64,000 nucleotides of DNA from Synchiropus splendidus (GCF_027744825.2 NC_071342.1:13411501-13475500), one strand, 5' to 3'; shown: positions 15,001-28,102, counted from the first letter of the stretch. Numbers and translations are program-made. The notes: generated by a model not told the origin, from the letters alone.

Positions 15001-17983
15001 ATTGGGCAAAAGCAGGGAATAGAAAACACGCCAGAGATTCATAGAAACGCTAAATCCCTCACATTTGTATGGGCGACTCACTAATGAGCCTAAGTACATA
15101 TTTTGGATTGTTCTGAGAGACGATGTGAATTCACCACAGTCCCAAGAGGGATTTAAAGCCAGAAGCTTGTCTGAGAGACCAACTAAAAAGGATCATTTAA
15201 AAGCAAAACATTCCATTAAGAGACTCACTGCCACGGAGTGTTACTCTGAGTACACAACTGTGGGCTGTTAGTCATCGTGAAAGGAAAAGACTCTCCCTTA
15301 AATGCTAAGATTAGGATCACCTATACATCCATGCTGCTGGATCCTCATCTTCATACTGAGTTGTACTGTACATTCAGGACAACACAAGATAAGTACTTCA
15401 ACCACAGAAAGGCCCACACATCCTGCTCCACTATACCCTCCTCCCGAACATGCCCCTTCATTCTACATTAAAATGTCGAATATATATATATTTTTTTTTT
15501 CTAACCCAAGCCGACAAATGGGTTCTGACTTCCGCTTGTGAGTAGAAACAGATTTGTTATAAATAAATGCTTCATTAATATTTAAAAAAAAGGATAGCGT
15601 TTTCTGCCAAGAGCTCAAAAGCACAATCGAATCGGAAGCTATTTTCTGCGCATTCATGCCATCCGCTGACCGAGTCACTCAGTCGAACACGGCGCGAAGT
15701 CATGTGTTAAAAAATGCATAGCATCACCAGAGAGTTACGCGGCAGAATGGATGCTGACACTTAGTGTTTTATGATTCACGGCTGGTGTTTGAGAAGGACC
15801 TAATAGGAACGACTCAGGATAGGCAGTTATAGTTCCACACAGAACCACATTTTTGCTTCAAAAACAATTGCTTTTGGATTTTTTAAATCATCAACAACAA
15901 TAATCAAGTACGGCAGGAACATATAACCAAGTAGGCTTGGAGAAAAGGCCATGTTATGCCTTCAAATTCCCATTATATCTAAGTCAAATTTATTTCATCT
16001 TCAAGAGGTAACTGTAACCGTGCTACATACAGTACGTGTGTCAACCAGAAGGTCCGGGGGCTCATCATTTTCCATGGAATCCTGAAAGTTGCTTAGGAAA
16101 ACATGCATCTCCCACAAAGCATGTTGATTTTGCGACCCAGAAATGAACTTTTAATCTCAGTTTTTCAGCTATTCAGAGAGTTTAACCTATTTATCTAAAA
16201 TTTAGAGACAACCTCTTGGTGTCATTGAATGAACCGCAGACTTTCTCAGTGATGAGACGACCTTCATTTGACCTTCAGTTAGTAATTCGAAGAAAAAACA
16301 TAGAAAGGTTCAAATGTATTAAATTGTCTTTTGTATAACACTTGAATTCAGGTACGAGTTAATACTTCCTCCGTGTGAGCTCCACACCTGCTGCTCAATG
16401 TGGCACACAGGAATAATTTAGCCGAATCCAAATTAGTCAAAACATACCTGGGAACTGATCCTCGCTGTGTGAGAGGTCGGGGGATGAGCAACTGTAATAT
16501 ACATGCTCCAACACTTTGCCCAGTGGATTAAACCTTGCAGTGGGTGGTCGTAAAGTTTTGGTATTTTCCACTGACTTGGCTCGCAGGTTTATTAAGTTGC
16601 TGGGAATCTGCCCCACCCCGACACTCTCACAGGAAAAGGGATTTTAAAAAGTAAAATTAAGACGCACAATTCAAAGGTCAGAAATAAAACAAATATTCTC
16701 TTGAATACTAGTCGCTACTACTGTATATACAGCTGGGAATACTTGTTGCGACGGTGGGAATTGAGTTATTTATTATGCATTATATTCATTTTCCTCCGTG
16801 AATTTATTTTTAAAGGAGCAAGCAGATCTACTGTCAGTGTTGACTGTCAAGAAATCAACAAACAACATTGATGCCAGTCTCCACATGCATCTGTAGCACT
16901 GAGGTTCGGTGTTCTGACACAGCACTTAAATCAGATGGATGCATGAGATGGAGTACCATCTTGTGGTGGGCAGGAATGCTGCCATGACTGCAGAAATAAA
17001 ATTCCTTTTTCAATTAACCAGGTTACAACTACGTAATACCTCACAAAATACCTAAAATATATAACCACAGAATTCAAGTGAATCAGATCCATATTCTACC
17101 CTCATAAAGCACACATTAAAAAGAAGAAAAAATGCCACTTATCTGACGACTGGGTGGCAAAAAGCTGAAGTATAATGTAAGTATAATGAGGTGCTCCCAG
17201 GTCACCTTAGATGTATGACCTCTGTGGTGCTTAGAACAACCTCCTCAAGAGGTGTTGAGGGGAGCCACCTCCGAAGACTTGTAGGAGGGCCAGCAGCTCT
17301 ACTTTGAGCCTCTGATAGATGACCAAAGACTGAGGCCACCGAATACAGTACAAACTTTGAATAAAAATAAAATAAAATAAACTCTATTAACCCAATACAA
17401 TATATGTTCTGAATAAAAAAATAGAATTATCCAGAACCAAAAAATACATGCCTTTATTTTACCATTCAAGTCCCTCAACCACTGCAGTATACAAAACAAA
17501 ACAAAAAAGCCAAATAAATGTTCCCTCCCTAAGAGCTTCAAATATCAAAGCATTGAACTGATATCTCCAATGTTATTTCATATCTATGATTACAGTGGGT
17601 AGACGTGTCTCTTGTTAAACTGACGGTGAGATGTAGAGCGGTGCGCTGGGTGGTTGGAGGGGAAATCCCTGCTGCAATAACAACTTCAAGATCCAGGCAG
17701 AGCAGCAGTAAATTTAGCTCAAACCTCATCGCAGCAGTGTCGGTAAAAACCATCCACAAATCGAAGTTATTTCATGATCGCAGTGGGAAACGTGCGGCAC
17801 AATTGTGACGAAAGAGTTCTTGTTATTGCAGCAGGGTTATTACATAAGAGACGGAAAACGCAGGATATTGTGACTAAATCATAGATGGTCATGAATATGG
17901 ATGATCCACCTGCCTGTTCTAAAGTTGGCAGGCTTCAACGAGAGGGCGCGCTGCGGCGCTGGATCAATAGTTGGTCCTCCTAC

Positions 17984-18059
17984 CTTCCACTTTGGTGAGG
18001 GTGAGCACCGGACTGTTGCAGGCGGACAGCGGGGCGACCCTGGCCGAGTGCTTCTTCAT
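17984..18059 (-). CDS. slc35f3: slc35f3 proximal alternative first coding exon
   Basis: The ATG at 18059 opens a 25-codon frame beginning MKKHSARVAPLSACNSPV and ending TKVE, followed by one base of a split codon. The donor is G|GTAGG at 17984/17983. The peptide agrees with my recollection of the N-terminus of the shorter human SLC35F3 isoform, essentially without change, so the assignment is strong although the exon is short. The segment is basic and serine-rich and would lie in the cytosol ahead of the first helix. The sequence upstream is GC-rich and has no in-frame coding partner, fitting a separate promoter. The exon ends in phase 1, the same as the distal exon at 39562-39776. Confidence 0.85.
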
Positions 18060-18360
18060 GACGATGAGCTCGGGTGGGCTGAGCTCCGAGCCGCTGCGAC
18101 TACATCCCTGAAGCCTGTTTGGTGCAGACCCCTGTCCTCCTAGTTGGGACCCCTGGACGTTCCGGGAGTCCTGCTCTCCATCCGGCTCCGGTCCGACTAC
18201 TGCTCTGTCTCCCTCTTCTCCCCCCCACCCCGCCCTCTCCTGGTCTCTCCTCACGCACAGTTGGACTATTTGCTGCAATTCGCCAACGTCACACAAAGCG
18301 AGCCCCCCACACCCACAGTCCCGAGAGTTCTCCCTCAGACCCCCGTGGGTGGCTGGGTGG
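18060..18360 (-). promoter_or_regulatory. Probable 5' UTR and promoter of the proximal slc35f3 start
   Basis: A GC-rich, strand-biased block directly upstream of the MKKHS exon, purine-rich on the coding strand. It carries a GC box (GGGCGGGG on the minus strand, 18228-18235) about 170 bp upstream of the ATG. GC content drops sharply beyond about 18.4 kb. No TATA box is evident. The transcription start cannot be fixed from sequence alone. Confidence 0.45.
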
Positions 18361-18763
18361 CGTGTCGTCTGCAGTCAGCTGTGGAATGTGACAACAGCAT
18401 CTTTATTTGCCACGTTAAAATGAATCATCCCAAACCAGTCTTTCAATGTTTTCATCATTCATCATATCACGCTTCCACATAGACGCAATTGTATTTACAT
18501 TTATATGTAGAGTGCGAATGAAAATATGTATTTATTAGACTTGTTAGTTTTATTTTCGATTTCAAAACTTGTCTTTTATTTATTCTCATTTTATTTTTCA
18601 ACAATATAATTAAGAATTATTATGTTAATGGACATTAATTCACAAAAACAAGTCAGTTAAAAACGAGTAAATGTAGACTGAAATACATTTAAAATGTGTT
18701 GTTTATTTACTTATTCATGTATTAATTTATTTCATATTGTTTGTTGATATCATTATACTATAC

Positions 18764-19199
18764 ATAAAGCACTAGAAAAAAATTAAGAGACCACTGCAAA
18801 AATTTCTATAAACAGGTAGGTATTTAAGTAAAATGAACATTTTTTTTTTTTGTTTGTTTCATTTTACAATGAAACAAAAATGGTGAGGATGAAGGACCAC
18901 CAAATCAAGACCTTGTCATGGTAAGACCAAGCTCCGGACCTGAAACCTCTGGAAACATGAGTTTTGTGACGTTTTAAAGTTAATATGACCATGTTTTCTT
19001 TGCATTATTAGATGTCTGAAAACATTGCACCTTTTTTGTTATTCTGTCCATTTGTCATTTTTTGCAAATTAATACTCTAAATGTCAATATTTCTATTTGG
19101 AATTTGGAAGAAATCTTGTCAGTAGATTCTAAAATGAAACAAAATGTCACCGACAGATAGTAAAATCTGTGGTCTCGTAATTTTTTTTTCCAATATTTC
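18764..19199 (+). mobile_element. Tc1/mariner-like non-autonomous remnant (about 435 bp)
   Basis: The ends carry inverted sequence: ctagaaaaaaattaagagac on the left and gtggtctcgtaattttttt on the right, with only small differences. The interior includes a stretch near 18929-18958 that translates as APDLKPLE, resembling the SPDLNPIEN block before the last catalytic residue of Tc1 transposases. A stop follows within a few codons. This fits an internally deleted Tc1-family element. Exact termini and the TA duplication are uncertain by a few bases. Confidence 0.6.
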
Positions 19200-19469
19200 A
19201 TAATATACATAGTCTTCTTTTATTGTTTGTTCAATTTACTTATTAACAAAACTACCACTTTAATGAAGAAGCCAATTCAGTTCAAACAAATGTGAGCCAC
19301 CTTTAGTTTTATTTTTGATGTGATTGGATGCACTGTTATTACATCACGCACATAGCAGGGCGTCCAGTCATAGAGGTAGAGAAATGGGTGTTAGAAAGCA
19401 CTGCAATTGCATATATAATGGCCAAGTAAATATGTTGCATTATTGACTTTTGGTTTGAGATTTTCCTTT

Positions 19470-19690
19470 GTGGAGGAGTTCAAGGATCTGGGGGTCTTGC
19501 TTAAGAGTGAGGGGAGGACAAAGGGTGAGATCAAAAGAGACAAAAGATACAGTCTTCTGCAGTAAAAAAGAAGCTGAGCCGAGAGACAAAGGTCAGGAGC
19601 GCTGGGCTTTAAAAAATGTAAAAAAAAAAGAAGTAAAGTATGACTTTCCACACTCATCATGTCTCTGTCTGACTCATGGTCTACATATAA
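19470..19690 (+). mobile_element. Degenerate LINE (non-LTR retrotransposon) fragment, late ORF2 region
   Basis: Read forward from about 19475, the translation gives EFKDLGVLLKSEGR followed by KGEIKR, then after stops KRS and AERQ, and later a block like LSDSWS. This tracks the region after the polymerase core of many fish LINE ORF2 proteins, where phrases like EFKYLGV, SEGRMEREID, ELSRKAK and LTYGHE occur in that order. Stops and frame changes show it is dead. The family (Rex/L2-like or another clade) cannot be set by eye. Confidence 0.5.
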
Positions 19691-21604
19691 AAATGGTTTT
19701 CCCTTATAACTGAGTCTGTCTTGTTAAAACTTCAGCGCCACTGACTGACATCACGTCCATTCCTTCAGTCTTTGTTTGACTTTGACAAAGTCATTCCAGT
19801 TCACACTGCACTGAGAAAAGCTTTGAGGTGGTAAAATGCTTGCTGCGGACTCTGATGCCCAGCGTCCGGGGATTCACTGTATATGTTGAGCCTGGCAGCA
19901 GGAAGTGGAGCCTGAAACCTATGAACTGAGGGCTTCTTCCAGAAGATGCAGCTGGTCAACGAACGCTGCCCTTCATATGAGTTCTGTCTGGTCCTTTCAC
20001 GTCTCACTGCGTGGGAAGCCATAATGCATGTGGGGCGTAGATCTCATATGTGTCGGGCGCATAGATTGAGCTGCCAGGTATTGATCGAAGAATGCCTCCG
20101 CCGTCCCTCTGACCTCGCCTTTAATGTCTTTAACCGAGCCGGCACTAGCTTTGCATGTGGAAGCGAACGGCATTGAATAATTCACTGCTTAGACTCACAC
20201 TCCAGCTAGAATACCCTGCCTAACTAGGACAGGGAAACACTCCCTCTGGTGTCCCTCTGCTCCCCGAGACTGAATATGGATCTGAGCAGGACGGAGAAAA
20301 TGGCTGTCGGGCCAGAAATCACTGTACTAACAGCTACACGCTGTGTTTTGAGGGATAAACACCGTAAATATGTCTGCTGGAAATGATCCCCCATGTTTTG
20401 TGCGTCCCACGTGGGCTCTGCAGCAACAGCCAGCATTATTTAGGAACCCTACAGTCTGGATTTACTGGCTTAGTATGTTCAGAACATGAGCATCCAGCTG
20501 GGTTAATTGAGAGAAACAGAAAAGCTGGAGGAAATAGGTGGAGCGGGTGAGATGATTAAAAGATCGGAGTCAGTGAGTCATAGACTTTTATCCAGGAATG
20601 CAGGGGAGGATCAATCCCCTCCATGCACACACACTGTATATGAATAGAGATTAGCGTCTTAGAGCATCGGTGAAGTACAAAAACATACACTCCTTCGGGG
20701 TTCCAGCTTGAGCGTGGGCTCCTTTCCTACCAAAAGACTGATGGGAGAAGACGATTATAGGGTCTTTGTATTTGTGTTCAGCGCGAGTGTGCTGAGATTT
20801 TTATTATTATTATTTTAAACACGTCCCTGAATCTGGGTCCCAGCAAAAAACACACCGACTGAACAGGTGCACTTAAGAAGCAGAGAGTACAGGAAACAAA
20901 AGTGGGGTCAAGCGATCAGAATGATGGAGGAGGTGAAGAATGAAGCGAGGCAGAGTGAGACTGAACGGTAAGTGGTACTTCACTCTAAATGGGATGTAAG
21001 CGGCAAAAGCGACTGATTTACATGAAAAGACAACGCAAACTGTTGCACCGCGATATGGAAGCAGGTGCAACATGTTTGGGGCGACTGGTTCACAACTTTT
21101 CAGGCAACATTTGCGTTGAATAATCCGGTCTAAAATTGCACGGTTTTAACCAGTCAGAGCAAAGATTTTATGGTGCGTTCCAGTGGTGCTCAGCCATGGG
21201 ACATTCCCTGCTGACTTCATGTATGATTTCCCAGTTGGAAGGTGAGATAATTCTCACCACCCCGAGTATGCAATCCAAGATGGCTTCCCCAATTTTTTTT
21301 TTTTTTTTGAATCAATGAAATACGTCAATAGAAACAAACACATTCCACACATTCATGTTCCCTCTTCACTGTAAAAAAGTCTTTTCAACATTGACTGAAC
21401 TAAAAAATTTAAATTCCAACCTTTTAACAGTAAAATACATGTCGGACATGTAATACATTACATAGCAAGGCCCTGTGTTCCCTTGTGGTTAGCAGTGTGG
21501 TCACAGGAGAGGAGCTCCATGGTGAGTATTTTGGATTATAATATTCTCAGGAAATTCACGATGCCGAAAAGTATCATAATTTTAATACTGCTCTTGTTTT
21601 ACAG

Positions 21605-21920
21605 GAGGTTGATCCTGAAGTTCGGCCTTCCAAATGGAGTCGCTGCAGGCATCCTCTTTGTCCTAGAGGACTGTATTGCACCTACTGCATCAGCAAAGGT
21701 ACAGAACATATCTATGATTTTGGAGGAGACCATTGTCCTGGAGGATGTGCCAGATCTTCCATTAGCACTTGGATACCTTTTTGGATTGCTGTATGCTCTC
21801 AATATCTCATATGCAAAAGCCCTCAAGTACGCTTTAGAGACATTTCAATATGTCTTCATGGAAAATCCTCATGATAGTACACAGCATGTGCGGTTGCTGC
21901 GGAGGAAACTTCTTCTTTAA
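21605..21920 (+). pseudogene. C-terminal fragment of a multicopy teleost gene family
   Basis: An open frame runs from before 21605 to the stop at 21918-21920. Its core, EDVPDLPLALGYLFGLLYAL followed by NISYAKALKY and ETFQYVFME, resembles the C-terminus of a large family of uncharacterised teleost proteins often labelled SAMD3-like. An acceptor-like ttttacag ends at 21604 and a donor-like ATG|GTGAGT lies near 21523, so a small intron is possible, though the joined upstream frame does not agree. No N-terminal part is seen nearby. A poly(A) signal AATAAA sits at 22176-22181. It is most simply a stranded last exon or decayed copy inside an slc35f3 intron. The family assignment is from memory. Confidence 0.45.
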
Positions 21921-22175
21921 AGCAATGGAGTTGGCAAATTGAATCTGTTCTTCTTAACCTTTCGTCTCACCATTGTCATAATTTTCTTTTCTTTTTTCTT
22001 TTTTTAAATCTTTATTCTACCATGTAAATGATGCCTATATGCCTGTGCTGGTTAACAACTTAGCGCATGTGTCATGTTGGGACATTATTTTCTTTCTTTT
22101 TTTTTTTTAATTTAAATATTCATCGTTGTATATTATTAAGCACGTGCTTCTCTTGACAGTTTTTTTGCACAGCAA

Positions 22176-22181
22176 AATAAA
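22176..22181 (+). promoter_or_regulatory. Possible poly(A) signal of the 21.6-kb gene-family fragment
   Basis: AATAAA about 255 bp after the stop codon of the fragment, on the same strand and followed by a GT-rich run (gtgtgg). The spacing and downstream sequence are typical of a cleavage site, which supports this piece being derived from a transcribed gene copy. Confidence 0.4.
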
Positions 22182-24959
22182 AGTGTGGAAATGCAGATTT
22201 GGAAATTTGTATTTATTAGAATCCAGGTAACTAAAATGCATAATGCAAAATATATTAACAGTTAATTTTGCTCATTAAATGAATCATGCTATTGAGCAAA
22301 TAAATATAGTGTATAGATTATATACTGTATTATATATAGTATATTGGCAAAATGAAGAGTTAATAGCAATTCACAGAACAGCAGAAATGCAATTGGTACA
22401 GCAATGCACTTGAACTTGAAAAGGTCAAAAATGTTACTGCAAAGGGTTGCCTTGAAAATTTAAGTCTCAATGTATCATTTTTTTTACATTGTCGTATCAT
22501 CATGACATATGCATAGTGGGACAATTCCCAACAAGAAAAAGTGAAATTGAAGAGAAGCTGACAGCATTTACAGCTTGTCAAGTGCCTCTGAAGGATCTGT
22601 TGGAGTCGGAAAATCTTCATTTGCTGGATAAACATCCACAGGAGACGACAGTCCACTATTCTGCATCTCTGCCCCGCCATGTTGAGTTTCCACATCCTGC
22701 AGACCTGCCTCCCCAGCAGGTTGCAAGTGTATAGTATAAGTACTTTAAGAGTGAAATTCAGGTTTTATAGGTCAGGTGGGCGCCATGTTTCATCTTCAGG
22801 GGCCAACCTTGAAGCAGCGACCGTGGTTTCCTCACATTTATTCATGGTTCTGACTTAGACGTACAATGAAAAGAAACACAGCTATTTTTCTTTTTTTACT
22901 CAAAGGTACCCTGTTTGGTGATCAGAAAATACGAGGTGTTTTTCCAGAATAGTTTGTGACGAAGCCATATGACCGACGAAGATGGAGATGGATATACCAG
23001 GGAAGGGGAGAAGAGGAGGACAACCACTGAGGTTTGTGGATGTGACACTTCTGAAGACAGAAGTGATGATGGAGGGCTTGCTGCGGCAACCCCTGATAGG
23101 AAATGGTCATCACTCACGTCAGTAGCCACTAAACAAACACATTTTGTCACCAAATGTGTCTATAGAAATTGAACGCTCGCTCCAGTCTGAGGCGAAGAGC
23201 CGTCCAAAAACAGCGATTCGTGATTTAAGTCAAATCAATCCCTTGTCCAACACCAGTAACAACTGCTTAAATGAAAGTCTTACACTGCTGGAATGGATCC
23301 TGAGCTCTGGAGACACTTGCACTTACAGCAGATTGTGCATTAGTCTTTAAACCCTGCGAAAACATCGGATATGAATCCTTTATTTCTGTAACTGTCCCAG
23401 AGATCTAGCCAGTGGGAATCTCAGCATCTTCACGTTTGATGAATATAAATGAGAACAGATGAGGCCCATTTTTTTTAGTAGCAAAGATTTTACAGCACCA
23501 TTTGACAGAACACCCTGCAGGGCCGAAGGCTACGTGTGGAAATCTGCATGTGTTATCAGCCTTTAAAATGCAGCCGAATGAGAAATAAAACCCCCACTAC
23601 AGCTGATGAACTGGTTTTCATTTTGGCATCATATGAGACACCTACTCAGTTAGCCACTTTATTTTAAGCTTCTTCCTCTTGTCTACATTTATTTTCATGA
23701 TACAATTGTAATATTTATTGTGTTTTTATGTGTTAATTCTTCAACCAAGAGTCAGAATTGTCTCTTAAAAATCAAGTTCTACCCAGCAGAGGCTCAGAGA
23801 GCCAAAGTTCCCAACTGCCTTGAGAAACAGCAGCCTTCATTAAATCTATAAATATTTATGTCGCTGTTTAATTTCTTCTAGTCTTTCTCATTAAAGTTCA
23901 TTTAGTGTGTGTTTGTGCAATAAGGATGCTTATGTGTAAACTGCTTTAGGATCCATTTATTTTAATACACCAATGAATATTTATTTACAGTGAATATTGT
24001 CTTTGCTTCTGTCTGAGTTTTATTTTTTGAAATGCAACGCTTATAAACAAGAATGTCATTTTTAAGTTTGGAATATTGAACCGCATAAGGAAGACAGGAA
24101 GCAAAGCCTGAGCGTGTTGTTTATAGTTGCGTGGTGAAGGTCAAATCACATTCTGAGTCGAACAACTAATCTGATGACACAAGCATCTGGGACGACTTTA
24201 ATACAGAGAACAAAAGCCATGAATCAGCGTCGTCTCTGAACAACCTGCTTGATAATAGGTGATACCTAGCAGTGGCTAAGATAACTTTGTTATAGACCGG
24301 GAAATACACAATTCAGTTTGATGCAGTGGAGTAGAATCAAAGTCTGGTTCAGGGTGGGAGGTCAACCTCTCTTGTCTTATTGGTTTGTCAGTGCTGCCTT
24401 AGACTTGCACCAAATAGTGAAGAAGAAATATTCATTGATCTATAATATTCTTCAACAACAACCTTTTTTTTTTTTTACGGACGTTAGCTAAACAAGCATG
24501 AAATAAAACATCACCAGCGTAACAACATAGACACACACATTTACAAAGTAGAAATGGGGTGCAAATATGAGGACTGGATGAATACCGAGGTTATTCCAGT
24601 CGGATCCAAGTTCGATCTGTGAGTGGGTTGATCTTCCCTAGTAGCGCGACAGGAGCGGCGCTGTTATCGCAAGGGTTTGGAGAGCTAAGCAGAGACGACA
24701 TCTGGACTCGCTTTTTCCTTGACAACAAAGATCACATGACCATCGCTATATCCTGGACAGCAAAAGTCTCTGGGAAAAACCTTATCAATTTATCGTGCTA
24801 AAGTGAGTCAGTGTTTTACCAGGTTAACCTTCATGGTATTTACAGACTGTTAGCGATGGGTCTGCTAACCAGGAACATGTGCGATAAGTCTCATAAGAAT
24901 AGGTTAAAAAAAGAATAAACGATAACCCGATCCCTCCTTATTGATCTTTACAGATGCGT

Positions 24960-25079
24960 CTACGACAGGAGTGGGCAATCCGCTCCTCAAAGGATTGGTG
25001 GTGCAGGTTTTTGTCCCAACCGATCGAACACACACTGTTTCACCAGTGCGGTTTCAGCTGAAGCAAACTGCTTATAACT
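24960..25079 (+). repeat. Fragment of a common fish interspersed repeat, interrupted by a MITE
   Basis: The phrases aggagtgggcaatccgctcc, gtgcaggtttttgtcccaac and cgaacacac match a repeat I recognise as widespread in teleosts, usually associated with hAT-type elements. It runs directly into the MITE at 25082. No second half is visible after 25791. Confidence 0.35.
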
Positions 25080-25081
25080 TA

Positions 25082-25791
25082 CAGTGGTATCTCGGTTCTC
25101 GACCACAATCCGTTCCAGACGGCCGTTCGAGAAGCGATTTGTTCGAAATCTGAATCGATTTTTCCCATCACAATGAATGGAAAAAGAAATAATGCGTTCC
25201 AAGCCTTAAAATAGGCTTTTGTAGGAGTGAATGTAGAGTGTGTGCTGCAGGTGCGCTGTTCCTCTATGTGTGTGGCCGCTGCATGTGGGAGGGGTTGCCG
25301 AGTGAGTGACGTCTCTCCAGAAGTGAAGAGGTGCCCGGTGTGTGTCCAGCTCTGAATGTGCGCTTCTGTGCAGTTTGGCTGTGACAAAGTCATAAACCAA
25401 GTAACGCTCTGTCCCAGACTCGCCTCATCCCTGTCCCAGCTCCAGCCCACAACAGGACATCAAACCCTGGAGTGAGCGCTCCAGCCTCGGAGGTGTGGAG
25501 AGCGAGCACCTCCCCTGTGACACTCTAATACGGTCCAGTGTGGAGACAGGAAAGGTTTTACACCCCAATATGAAGAAAAAACAGTCAGTAAACGGGACAC
25601 GTCTGCATACAGAGGCTGCGTTACACACAATAACAGAGCATGTCGTGGGTCAGCTGATCGGTCCGCGCATGTTTTTTCCGGCTTTTTTCGTGGGTGTTCG
25701 AGTTCTGGATTTTTGTTCGAAATCCGAAGCAAAAAAATCTCAAAATCTTTGTTGGAAAAAAACGGGCCATTCGAAAACCGAGGTACTACAT
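25082..25791 (-). mobile_element. TA-flanked MITE (Tc1/mariner-Tigger-like), longer copy, 710 bp
   Basis: The left terminus is cagtggtatctcggttctcg and the right terminus is the diverged inverse ccgaggtactacat. TA flanks both ends (25080-25081 and 25792-25793). The internal sequence matches the element at 31194-31730 in reverse orientation over most of its length, and this copy carries extra internal sequence. TA duplication with a CAGTGGTACCTCGG-type terminal repeat fits the Tc1/mariner superfamily, probably a pogo/Tigger-like branch (inference). The overlapping frames of about 120-140 codons arise from the repeat and show no transposase motifs. Confidence 0.75.
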
Positions 25792-26200
25792 TACTTCCTA
25801 CTCTTGCTGTCCAGCAGGGGGCGATCTGAAAAGCCTCATGTTTATTTACTAGAGATTCATCTTATGTTTGATGTGATAATTATGTTTGTGTTCCCTTGTG
25901 TTGACGTCTTCTCTTTTAATTATTAACCAAAGAATATTTTAATCAGTGTGATATGAAAACCAGCCCAAGCATATTTTCATTTTCATTCCATGACTGCCTT
26001 GATGTTTGTTTACCTTTATTTTCAGCGCTGAGTAAGCAGTGGTTATGCGGATTTTTCCATTAGATAATAGAAACTAACTCACAGACAATAAAAGAGAGTG
26101 ACATATTACAGTCAGTCCTCAGCACATATCAGACGAATGACTGGAAACTTCAGGGATACATTGTTGACTAGTCCAAATTGACTCGATTTAAAGCTACTTC

Positions 26201-26232
26201 AGGTGGTCATAATGTTTTGGCTGAATGGCGTA
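26201..26232 (+). mobile_element. Isolated Tc1-family terminal repeat scrap
   Basis: The string ggtggtcataatgttttggc followed by tgaatggcgta resembles the end of a widespread fish Tc1-like element whose terminus reads about gtggtcataatgttttggct then gatcagtgta. No partner end is visible within several kilobases. Confidence 0.4.
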
Positions 26233-28100
26233 TGAAGTGTTGACAGTCCAGGGAGGAAACTTTACCTTGTTTATCTAGTCTGGTATCAATGTGAAGGCCT
26301 GCAGACAGACAGACAGTCTGAGCTGCTTCTTGAATCAGAGAGGAAAATGTGAGTCACCAGATTTATATTCTCCTCTTCCTCTGTCCTAAAAGCCTGTCCG
26401 GGTTTCCTCCGAGGAGGAGGAGGGCAGGGGGGAGGCAGGGATAAAAAAAGATGTCAGACAGACTGCTGCTTTACAGATAAGTGATATGGGACTCTTCCTC
26501 CTAATTTCAAGTGCAGCCAATAAAGTCCAGGAGCCTCCATTAGGCGGCGCCAGCTTGTAAATCCCAGTCGCAGCGCTTGGAATCACATTCTGACCTGGTG
26601 CTAATCCTTGATAAAAGACTGTTTTTGTATTTACATGCCGCGTGAGAAATCGGTGGCAGGTCTCTCAGGTCCAATTCGCTCGCAGTTCCAAACAATAGCG
26701 AAACAATGTGGCGCTTATCTGTGGCAACACAAACGCAGTCGCACAAACAAGACAGGAGAATTTATGGAACTGTAATTGCTTTGGACCTGAATCCGAAAGC
26801 CATTCTGCCTCAGTATCAGGATTCAGCCGCACATTGGCGGGATAAACAGGCGCAGTACGAGTTGTCTCAGAAAATAAAATGCAATGGTGACATCCACCGG
26901 TATTCTTCGGTATTTCTTCTTTACGACTTCATCCGAAAAAAATTACAAAACAAAAAAGAAATACGATATAAATAAAGTAAAATTTATTGTTTATTTATAA
27001 AGGTATACATATTTATAAACAGTATATTTATACATTTATATCTTTATAAATAAATTATATAAATAAACTAATATTCAATCAAATAAAAATAAAAATACAA
27101 CAAATGTATATATATATAATCATATAAATATAATAATAAAGTTTTATAAGTTCAGTGTAAAAGACCAGTGAAATGACAACATGGCTGTAAAAAATAAATA
27201 AATAAATAAACATCCATGTCATTATATGATACAACACTGAAGAAATACAACAATCTCCTTGAAAACAGATGTTAAGTGAGTAAATGGCGGGAAAACAATA
27301 CAACGATTTAAAGTATTGAAATGGCATCAAACTATTAACACAGAATTACTTTCAAACCACAATTTCTCAGAACCAAAAAGCAAGGTACAGTTTCTACAGA
27401 TATGTGATATGTGATACAGATATCATGCATGATGTAATATCACAGCTAAAAATAACACCTAAATGGTGAGCAAAGTGCACCGCGTGCTGTTTTGCGCCTG
27501 AGAAAATTCCACTTGCTGAAATGGCTGCAATTATCGCCACACAATTTTACAGGCTTTTATCTGCCGTTGGTTTTCATCACGGGTCATGATCATGACCAAC
27601 CTTGAGCCTCTCTCTTTGAAACCCACTGTGATCATTTGCATAGGATCATTTCTAAGGTGGTTTCTCATCTCATCTACAGTCTCTAAACCATGCAGTGGTC
27701 TGTTCAAGACACACAGTTATGGGAGTATATCAGTGCCATGGGGATATTAAATGGTTGGATTTATCATTTCAAATTTTCATTTCTTTACCTTTTTTTTTTT
27801 AATAATTGCATTGAGTAGTCTGTGTATTGGACGGCTGAATCTGTTTTTATTGAATACATTAATTCAGTAATTTCTATAATGACAGGTTGATTTTTTTAAA
27901 TAATTGAATAATTTCCAAAATGATTTTTTTTTTTTTACATATTTAGTTTCACATTCAAATTCCAATGATTCAAAGATGAATATTTTAAAGTTAAACCAAG
28001 TTTCATAGCTCAGAACTCAGTTGATCTTGTCTGTTATACCAACAATTTTATGTTGAATTTTAAAGGTAGCGGATTTGAAAAAAAAGAATATAAAAAAAAA

Positions 28101-28102
<2 letters not shown>

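Larger units (their letters stand above)
1..17983 (-). other. slc35f3: slc35f3 intronic sequence downstream of the proximal alternative first exon
   Basis: The donor at 17983 opens an intron that runs toward the left edge. I looked for the expected next exon, which should encode the first membrane helices of the SLC35F family, and saw no matching minus-strand frame with splice sites, so it probably lies beyond base 1. The contents I can name are the direct repeat pair (1-220 and 2099-2303), a hAT-type element at 8362-9025, AT-rich unique sequence around 1620-2300 and 12180-12360, and otherwise unremarkable non-coding DNA. Open frames here, such as the 142-codon minus-strand frame at 4871-5299, have no recognisable domains or splice context. 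Confidence 0.55.

Noticed and set aside
17964..18296. 110-codon frame as a longer N-terminus of the proximal slc35f3 isoform
   Set aside because: The known isoform starts at the internal ATG at 18059; the upstream part is GC-driven open frame in the presumed 5' UTR.
25079..25450. 123-codon minus-strand frame and its near-copy at 31368-31745
   Set aside because: The two proteins are similar only because both come from the same MITE. The frames lack transposase motifs and differ by indels.
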